Shown in pieces: positions 1-6,000 of a stretch of DNA of 6,436 bases. The stretch is taken from contig JAJYIL010000182.1 in the NCBI GenBank assembly GCA_021790055.1, forward strand, positions 1 through 6,436. Reading direction: 5' to 3'. Within the stretch, counting starts at the first letter, position 1. Each line of letters starts with the position of its first letter. The position numbers and the translations under genes are program-made. The stretch is from Bacteroidota bacterium. GTDB taxonomy: Bacteria; Bacteroidota; Ignavibacteria; Ignavibacteriales; Ignavibacteriaceae. The notes under the pieces are model-generated. The model saw only the letters and a list, made by a program, of their open reading frames with translations. It was not told the DNA's origin and made no database searches.

Positions 1-1
1 A

Positions 2-1174
2 ATAGAATTTAAAATAAATGAAGATGGAAACGGAAACTTAACGGCTAAAATGATAAGCCCCGACCAAAGCCCGATGGCTTTCCCGGTTGATACAGTTATA
101 TACAGCGATGGAAATATTAAACTAGATGTGAAAATTATTAAAGGATATTTTGAAGGTAAATTTAATTCCGATAGTTTAACCATGAGCGGAAACTGGCTTC
201 AATCCGGATATTCTTTTCCCTTAGTTTTGAACAAGGTTAACAAAGCTGAAGAGACCAAAGAACCTCAAAAAGCCGAAACGTCTTCTTTATATAAAACGGA
301 AGATGTTTCAATAGACGAAAACGGTTATAAGCTCAACGGAACATTAGAAGTGCCGCAATCAAATAAGCAGGTTGATGTTGTATTGATAATTGCAGGCTCC
401 GGTCCGACGGATAGAAACGGCAATTCAACTATGCTGGAAGGAAGGAATAATTCATTAGAAATGTTAGCCGATACGTTATATAATAACGGCATTGCATCTT
501 TAAGATATGATAAGAGGGGCATTGGTGCAAATAAAATGGTTAATGAATCTAATTTGACTTTTGATATGTATGTAAATGATGCCGTAGAGTGGATAAAATT
601 TTTAAGAAAGGACAAACGCTTTTCAAAGATAATTATTGCCGGGCACAGCGAAGGCTCATTAATCGGAATGATAGCTGCCCGGCAGGCTGATGCAGATATG
701 TATATTTCATTATGCGGAGCCGGCAGACCGATTTATTCTGTGATTGAAGAACAATTAAAAAATAACAATCTTTCTAATGAATTATTAAATAAAAGTGAAG
801 CATATATTGATAGCTTAAAACAAGGTAAAACCATAAAAGATGTAGATCCTTCTTTATCAATGCTTTTTAAACCAAGCGTTCAGCCGTACTTGATATCCTG
901 GTTTAAATATGATCCGGTTAAAGAAATATCAAGACTCTCAATTCCAATTTTAATTGTTGAAGGTACAACAGATCTTCAGGTAGATGTAAAAGACGCCGAG
1001 TTGCTTGCACACGCCGATAGGAATGCAAACTTAGTTATAGTCAAAAACATGAACCATGTGTTAAAGAATGTTCCTACAACAGACCGTGTGAAAAATTTTC
1101 AAAGTTACGGCAATCCCGATTTGCCGCTTTCAAAAGAGCTTTGTAAAAATGTTTTAGAGTTCATTAAACAATAA
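2..1174 (+). CDS. alpha/beta-hydrolase (serine esterase/peptidase-like), 5'-partial
   Basis: The frame is open from base 2, so the gene begins left of the window. The ATG at 50 is internal: the 16 codons before it read into an N-terminal beta-rich domain that continues through SPDQSPMAFPVD, a DG and a GxW motif to about residue 62 (numbering from the ATG at 50). A short charged linker (about 63-80) leads into the hydrolase fold. Its features are an oxyanion-type loop GSGPTDRNGN (116-125), the nucleophile elbow GHSEGS with Ser200, a probable acid Asp308 in GTTDLQVD, and catalytic His336 in MNHVL. The triad is complete, so the enzyme is probably active. This architecture is known in Bacteroidota-type secreted or envelope hydrolases; the substrate cannot be told. 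Any signal peptide lies outside the window. It ends at TAA 1172-1174, convergent with the minus-strand operon, and no functional link to it is evident. Confidence 0.88.
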   Translation: MEFKINEDGNGNLTAKMISPDQSPMAFPVDTVIYSDGNIKLDVKIIKGYFEGKFNSDSLTMSGNWLQSGYSFPLVLNKVNKAEETKEPQKAETSSLYKTEDVSIDENGYKLNGTLEVPQSNKQVDVVLIIAGSGPTDRNGNSTMLEGRNNSLEMLADTLYNNGIASLRYDKRGIGANKMVNESNLTFDMYVNDAVEWIKFLRKDKRFSKIIIAGHSEGSLIGMIAARQADADMYISLCGAGRPIYSVIEEQLKNNNLSNELLNKSEAYIDSLKQGKTIKDVDPSLSMLFKPSVQPYLISWFKYDPVKEISRLSIPILIVEGTTDLQVDVKDAELLAHADRNANLVIVKNMNHVLKNVPTTDRVKNFQSYGNPDLPLSKELCKNVLEFIKQ

Positions 1175-1241
1175 TAAACTGCTGTTTCTTTATGGCTAAC
1201 TCTGTAATAAATAAAGTTATGGATTTTAGAAAGTAAAAATT

Positions 1242-1331
1242 ATGTTAAATAGAGAATTCAAGTTTTCGACCAAATGGAAAGTCTCTCAAATAATTGAAAA
1301 AATAGAAAGTGTACTAACGGTAAATCATTAA
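1242..1331 (+). CDS. doubtful 29-codon ORF or gene remnant
   Basis: An ATG-to-TAA frame encodes a 29-residue, Lys/Glu/Ile-rich peptide with the core FKFSTKWKVSQIIEKIESVL. It looks more protein-like than random AT-rich translation. An in-frame TAG at 1227-1229 closes the frame upstream. The only Shine-Dalgarno-like bases are a weak AGAAAG about 10 bases before the ATG. The stop codon overlaps the first arm of the hairpin cluster. I do not recognise a family. It could be a leftover piece of a longer gene disrupted by the repeat, a tiny peptide gene, or chance. Confidence 0.15.
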   Translation: MLNREFKFSTKWKVSQIIEKIESVLTVNH

Positions 1332-1335
1332 CCCC

Positions 1336-1362
1336 ATAAAATTCATTAGGAATGAATTTTAT
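1336..1362. repeat. perfect 12-bp inverted repeat, hairpin 1
   Basis: The arms ATAAAATTCATT (1336-1347) and AATGAATTTTAT (1351-1362) are exact reverse complements around a 3-base AGG loop. The apex reads CATTAGGAA, which recurs in hairpin 3. A short GCC-AAA-GGC inverted repeat (1363-1371) follows directly. Confidence 0.85.
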
Positions 1363-1374
1363 GCCAAAGGCTGC

Positions 1375-1405
1375 CTATAAAATTTTTTATTAAAAAATTT
1401 TATAG
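1375..1405. repeat. perfect 14-bp inverted repeat, hairpin 2
   Basis: The arms CTATAAAATTTTTT (1375-1388) and AAAAAATTTTATAG (1392-1405) are exact reverse complements around a 3-base ATT loop. All pairs but the terminal C-G are A-T, so it is long but thermally weak. It abuts the GC-rich palindrome at 1405-1420. Confidence 0.85.
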
Positions 1406-1420
1406 CGGGGTTAACCCCGC
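1383..1420 (-). terminator. possible intrinsic terminator for the minus-strand operon
   Basis: GCGGGGTTAACCCCGC (1405-1420) is a perfect 16-base palindrome that can fold as a 6-bp GC stem with a TTAA loop. Read on the minus strand, TATAAAATTTTTT follows immediately (1404 down to 1383 contains two T-runs). This resembles a rho-independent terminator, although the six-T run starts several bases after the stem. It lies about 275 bases beyond the stop of the sigma-54 activator gene. On the plus strand no T-tract follows. The GGGGTTAA half can alternatively pair with TTAACCCC at 1328-1335, so the terminator role is uncertain. Confidence 0.3.
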
Positions 1421-1465
1421 CAAGCAAAAGTAAGAATTAGATTTGTAGGTAAATTAAGACTTAGC

Positions 1466-1486
1466 TTTATAAATAGTTTATAAATA
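1466..1486. repeat. short tandem direct repeat, TTTATAAATA x2
   Basis: TTTATAAATA occurs at 1466-1475 and again at 1477-1486, separated by one G, an 11-base period. Each unit contains the palindrome TTTATAAA. It sits in the AT-rich interior of the hairpin cluster and may be chance in such composition. Confidence 0.4.
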
Positions 1487-1503
1487 TATATTAGAGCTTG
1501 GCG

Positions 1504-1537
1504 GCCCGAAGGGCAAATTTTCCATTAGGAAAATTTG
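1504..1537. repeat. paired hairpins: GCCC-GAA-GGGC, then hairpin 3
   Basis: GCCCGAAGGGC (1504-1514) is a small 4-bp GC hairpin with a GAA loop. It is followed by CAAATTTTCC (1514-1523) / GGAAAATTTG (1528-1537), a perfect 10-bp inverted repeat with an ATTA loop; the two share C1514. The apex CCATTAGGAA repeats the CATTAGGAA apex of hairpin 1. The order of small GC hairpin and AT-rich hairpin is the mirror image of that at 1336-1371. Confidence 0.8.
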
Positions 1538-1539
1538 GG

Positions 1540-1695
1540 TCATATTGGAAAAAGAAAATCAGCTTATATTTTTATTTCGGTGAGTATGATAATTCCGGTT
1601 AAAGCAACGGTTACATTGCCCGTTTCGTTTTTCGATTTTAATGTTCGTCTTTACATTTACGCTCAACTAAGACTACTTACTCCATACTCCCTATT
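1540..1695. other. intergenic remainder without recognised features
   Basis: This AT-rich stretch lies between the hairpin cluster and the stop codon of the sigma-54 activator gene. I see no RNA gene and no convincing promoter or strong hairpin. A plus-strand open frame crosses it but begins at a TTG inside hairpin 3 and runs antisense into the activator gene, so it is not credible. Confidence 0.5.
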
Positions 1696-3072
1696 TTATT
1701 TAGCTAGTCTATCCAGTCTCGCTCTCGAAATTCCAAGGAATTTTGCAGCTTTAGATTTGTTATTGTTGGTTTTGTCCAACAGTTGCCGGATATACTCCTG
1801 GTTTAATATTTGAAGTGTAGTTGAAGTATAATTCAATTCAAGCTGGACATGCTGCGGAAAGACGAAATCTTCCTTGCTTTCTTTACTTTCCTTTACCGGC
1901 ATCATATTTACGATGTTCGAAAGATCGCTTAGTTTTAATACCGGCTGGCTGGAAAGTAGAACAGCCCGCTCGAATGTATTTCTAATTTCTCTTATATTCC
2001 CAACCCACGGGTATTTAATAATAAAATTCTTAGCCTCGTTATCTATCTTCTTTACATTCTTATTGAACTGCATATTGAATTCTTTTATGAAATGATCTGC
2101 AAGCAAAAGTACGTCATCGCCCCTTTCACGCAGCGGCGGCAGCTCAAGCATTATTACGTTTAAGCGATGGTATAGATCGCTACGGAATTGATATTCTGCA
2201 ATTAAGCTTTCAAGGTTCATGTTTGTTGCAGAGATTATCCTTGTATTTACCGGGATGTCGTGCAGTCCTCCAAGCCGGCGTATCATCTTTTTATCTATTG
2301 CTCGCAGTAATTTTTTTTGAATGTCGATTGAGAGATCGCCGATCTCATCTAAGAACAATGTTCCTTCTTCAGCAAGCTCAAACAGACCAAGCTTACGGTT
2401 CTTTGCGTTTGTAAATGCGCCCGGCTCATATCCGAATAACTCGGACTCGAGCAGGTTTTCCGGTATTGATGAACAAACAATATCAACAAAAGAACCCTTC
2501 TTATCTTTATTAAAATTATGTATTGCTCTTGCAAGTAAACCTTTGCCCGTACCGGTCTCACCACGAATTAAAATGTTCAGGTCTTTCTTTTCGGCAGCCT
2601 TCTTTGCGAAGTCGATTACCTTTTTAAGCTTTTCAGAGCCGCCGATAATTGAATCGAAATCGTCTATGTTCTCGGCAAACTTTTCAGTCGGCAGCACTGT
2701 TGTAAGGTATGCATTGTTTATAATTATTTCTTCTAGGTATGAAATAAGCTTGTACAGCTCGAATGGCAATACAAAAATATCTATAAAGCCTAACTTTGCA
2801 ATCGAGCTGACAAGCAAGGCATTGTTCTCCGGGATAACGAAGATTACCTTGTTCTTTACGTTGTTCTTTATTTTTACCAGCTTATTCAGCAGCGGGGATT
2901 CTATATCGTTCAACTGGAGGATTATAATGTCGTTCGGAATTATGGAAAATCTTTTCGTGTTTTGAATAATTACCGGCAGGTCTTTCATTTCAAGCTGCCT
3001 GAGCGCGGAATGGATAGACGATACATCCTTTACGTCTGAATATACTTTTATTTTTGCATGAAACTTTTGCAT
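1696..3072 (-). CDS. sigma-54-dependent AAA+ activator with degenerate receiver-like N-domain and Fis HTH
   Basis: This 458-residue bacterial enhancer-binding protein (NtrC-like) would remodel the sigma-54 holoenzyme by ATP hydrolysis. Residues 1-120 resemble a receiver fold, but the phospho-acceptor position is Gln53 (DIIILQL where DLVLLDL is usual) and the conserved Lys is Leu102 (FVLPF for KPF). The AAA+ domain (about 141-375) has Walker A GETGTGKG (171-178), loop GAFTNA (218-223), Walker B TLFLDEIGD with Asp242-Glu243, arginine-finger region FRSDLYHRLNV (296-306) and sensor II WVGNIREIRN (356-365). After a charged linker (392-405), a Fis-type HTH (about 421-457) includes KAAKFLGISRARLDRL and ends a few residues earlier than usual. 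ATP hydrolysis looks intact. The ATG at 3072 overlaps the upstream stop as TAATG, with weak GAGAA 9 bases before, which favours this start. It is probably controlled by the upstream kinase, not by a histidine kinase (inference). Confidence 0.95.
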   Translation of the reverse strand: MQKFHAKIKVYSDVKDVSSIHSALRQLEMKDLPVIIQNTKRFSIIPNDIIILQLNDIESPLLNKLVKIKNNVKNKVIFVIPENNALLVSSIAKLGFIDIFVLPFELYKLISYLEEIIINNAYLTTVLPTEKFAENIDDFDSIIGGSEKLKKVIDFAKKAAEKKDLNILIRGETGTGKGLLARAIHNFNKDKKGSFVDIVCSSIPENLLESELFGYEPGAFTNAKNRKLGLFELAEEGTLFLDEIGDLSIDIQKKLLRAIDKKMIRRLGGLHDIPVNTRIISATNMNLESLIAEYQFRSDLYHRLNVIMLELPPLRERGDDVLLLADHFIKEFNMQFNKNVKKIDNEAKNFIIKYPWVGNIREIRNTFERAVLLSSQPVLKLSDLSNIVNMMPVKESKESKEDFVFPQHVQLELNYTSTTLQILNQEYIRQLLDKTNNNKSKAAKFLGISRARLDRLAK

Positions 3073-3086
3073 TACAAATATTTCTC
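3070..3086 (-). promoter_or_regulatory. TAATG stop-start overlap with weak Shine-Dalgarno
   Basis: On the minus strand the kinase gene stops with TAA (3074-3072) and the activator gene starts with ATG (3072-3070), sharing one base. A weak GAGAA (3086-3082) lies 9 bases before the ATG, inside the end of the kinase gene. This geometry is typical of translational coupling by terminating ribosomes and implies coordinated production of both proteins. Confidence 0.7.
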
Positions 3087-6000
3087 GTGAAGAAGGCTGA
3101 GCTTCTCCAGCGCCTCTTTTCTTTCCGGTTGATTCAAATAAGAATTTCTTAGCCGCGGGTCCTTAATATTTCCTGCCGTAAAATTAATCAAAGATTCCGA
3201 GAATCTGATAAACTCTGCCGCCTTACCTGCGTTGCCTCTTTCGCCGTAAGTTTTAGCAAGGGCATATAAAACTTTCCAGGTAAGCTCTGTTACGTATGAT
3301 TCCGAAATCATTTCGTAAGCAGAAAGATAGTAATCCATAAAGGATTTTTGATCGAGCGTCTCATCATTTTCAAGCACTGCGCCAATCATATAATTTCTTT
3401 CAGCTTCAAACATTAAATTATTTAAACAGAAGTTCAGCAGTTCTTCACTTTGAAGCTCTTCATAAGCTTTCTCCTTATCTCCCGAGCGGATTAATGATTT
3501 CACACTTAGCGTAGCGCAAAGGAAATAATCATACCGGCTTGCCTGCTCAAGGAAAAATTCTTTAAGCTTTTCAGACATCGTAATTAAATTGTCCGCTTCT
3601 CCTTTAGCAAAAATTTTAAGAAGATCCAATAGTTCATAATAGTTCTTGTACTTCTCCGGGAGATCGATTGAATCCACAGATGCATGGTATCCTTTTATAA
3701 TTGAATCAAGACCTTCGTAGTCGCCCGTAACAAAGTCCATTTTCCCCAGCATTACGAGGGCTTCAAGCTTCTCTTCTTTATTTTGAAGCTTATCAAATAT
3801 AGCAACTGCCGAGGTAAGAGCTTCTGCTGCGTTTTGATACTCGCAGGTAAGCGTATAAATTTCTCCAAGATTAGTCTGGGTTAAACCGAGTCCCTTTTTA
3901 TTTCCAAGGCTTGTAAAGATTGCAAGCGCTTTCCGGAATGACTCAATCGATTTCTCAAAGTTCAGGTTGTCCTGGTAATATATTCCGAGGTTAACATATA
4001 TCTTTGCCTCCTGGTCAAGGTTTCCGATTGAATGATTAATTTCCAGGGATTTTGTCCAGAATGAATAAGCCTTTTCATTTTCACCCTTCATGCCGAATAT
4101 GTTGCCGATGTTCATCTGCATCTGCGCAGTTCTGAATTTTAGCCCGGCATCCTCGTAAGCTTTATTCCCTTTATTGAAGTTTTCCAGCGCCCCGTCAAGA
4201 TCACTGTCCTTATATAAAGAGATTAATCCGAGCATTTCATAAGCCTGTCCCATTTCTTCCGGTGCAGCGTTGTCAGCGATAATTCTTCTGCAAGTTTCAA
4301 ATGATTTGTTATATTGATTAAGATTAAATTCGACAGTTGCAATTTCCAGCAGAAGAAGTTGACGTGTGCGGCTGTCTTTTGCTTTTTCCAGCAGCGGCTC
4401 TAAAATATTTTTGCCCTCTTCGTATTCGGTTAAACCGATTAGGCTTCTTCCTTCAAGAATTTGAAGCGGCAGCCTTTCCTTTTCAATATTCTTTTCTTTA
4501 AGCAGTACCTTTAAGAGACTTAACGCTTCTTTGTATTCACTAAGCTTAAAACAGATATTTGCCAGGTTTAGCTTAATTCCGGCAATTTCCTTTTTATCAA
4601 GAGGAAATTTAACCATGCGTTGAAGAATTGTCTTTTCATAGGCATAGGCAGAGATCGCATCGGCGTTATTTAGTTCCTCTTGCAATACCCGGCTGCTCGA
4701 ATAATAATCACCCGCAAGCTCGAATTGCATGGCAAGCTCTATCTTATTGAAATCCGGGAAGCCTTCTGTTAAGCGCCTTGAAACTGCTGCATGAAACTTT
4801 TTCTTATCTTTTATTGTTGAATAAATAAAGCGCTTTAAGCCTTCCGATACAAAAATCGGATTTGAGTTTGACTGAGCCGGAAGTATTATATTCTTCTGCT
4901 CAAGCTTTGCAAAGACTAACAAAGTCTCCTCATGCGAAAGCTTTAGAAATGAGGCGGCTTCCTTCCATCCAACCGTTATTTCAAAAGCTGAGAGATACTG
5001 CGCGGCTTCTTTTTCTTTTTTCGTAAGTGACTTGAAACGCAAGTCATAAATTTCTTCATGCGAGCTTTTAAGAAGAGATACTGCGTGAGTATCGGTGCTG
5101 ATTTTTATTCCTTCCGGCGTAAAGGTTAGAATCTTCAGCAGAATTATATCTTTTATAAAGCTTTCTAAATTTCCCGGCAGCAGATCGGCATAAGAAATAA
5201 TTAATTTCCTCAGATCATCCTTAGGGAAGAGCGACGAATAGCTCTTGTCTAGGAATTCATTTAAATGTATTTCCGTAAACGGCGTCAGGTTTACTTCGCG
5301 CAAGTTGTGTATGAAATCAGTAATAAACGGCTTGTCGGTATTCTCAGTAAGTATTACCTTTATTTTATTTACCTGTAGTATCGGGATAATACTCTTGAAG
5401 AACTCTATCGCAAAGCTGTTGTAAATGTTAAATGCGTCTAGTATCAGAATGAATTTATTTTTCTCCGTAATCTCATTTAAGATTGATTTAACATTATTAA
5501 CAAGCTCACCGGATCTGTCGGATTTTATCCTCTCGATTTTATTCTTTACCTCAACGGATAGATTGGGGTAGATAAAATGAGTGAAAAGAATTTTGTTAAG
5601 GAAGGAATTCACGAAGTCTACGCCTGTACGCGAACTGTTGTTTTCCACGAATATACATTTGTCTTCCGCGGCATAGATTTCATAAGCCAGTGCAGTCTTG
5701 CCTGCGCCTTCCGAGCCCCGCACCGTAAATACTTCTCCGCTTGAATTGTCCGCCAGGTAAGTTTTCAGAATAGTCAAAGAATCTTTCCGGTTTGCAAATA
5801 CTTTTGCAGGCAGCCAATCCCTTGTAAGACTTTCATCTACAGGGATATCAAGGTCAGCTAATACCTGCACTGCATTACCGTAGCGCTCTTCCGGTTCTTT
5901 CCTCAATAATTTTTTAATCACATCAATCAACTTGGAAGAATAATCGCTTCCCCGGAATTCAAATTCTTTTTCAACGTGCGACTTATAGATTTCAAGCTCA

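Larger units (their letters stand above)
1328..1539. repeat. composite multi-hairpin intergenic element
   Basis: This stretch of about 210 bases lies between two convergent genes and is packed with inverted repeats. An outer pair TTAACCCC (1328-1335) / GGGGTTAA (1407-1414) encloses two long AT-rich hairpins (1336-1362 and 1375-1405) separated by GCCAAAGGCTGC, giving a branched, cruciform-like fold. A second pair, CCGCCAAGC (1417-1425) / GCTTGGCGG (1496-1504), encloses about 70 AT-rich bases. A third AT-rich hairpin (1514-1537) follows. The left end (RACCC, AT-rich hairpin, small GC hairpin, YGCC) and the right end read in reverse complement share the same order, like imperfect terminal inverted repeats. 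It codes for no evident protein. It could be a MITE/REP-like element, a structured RNA, or a compound transcription-termination region; the sequence does not decide. Confidence 0.6.

Noticed and set aside
325..615. Minus-strand open frame of 96 codons
   Set aside because: It is antisense to the conserved oxyanion-loop region of the hydrolase and is a shadow of that gene.
1176..1187. AAACTGCTGTTT as a terminator just after the hydrolase stop
   Set aside because: The stem is only four A/T-rich base pairs and no real T-tract follows.
1496..1514. Possible sigma-54 -24/-12 promoter (TTGGCGGCCCGAAGGGC)
   Set aside because: There is no GC doublet ten bases after the GG, the -12 TTGC is absent, and the bases are better explained as hairpin arms.
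1328..1539. CRISPR array
   Set aside because: The repeats are inverted hairpins of differing sequence, not regularly spaced direct repeats with unique spacers.
1535..1813. Plus-strand open frame of 92 codons
   Set aside because: It begins with TTG inside hairpin 3, has no ribosome site and runs antisense into the end of the activator gene.
1874..2564. Other short frames overlapping the activator gene (73, 63 and 71 codons)
   Set aside because: All lie inside conserved AAA+ coding sequence in other frames or strands and show no motif of their own.
2321..2965. Plus-strand open frame of 214 codons
   Set aside because: It lies wholly antisense to the AAA+ region of the sigma-54 activator, is Ser/Phe-rich as expected of a shadow frame, and matches no family I recognise.
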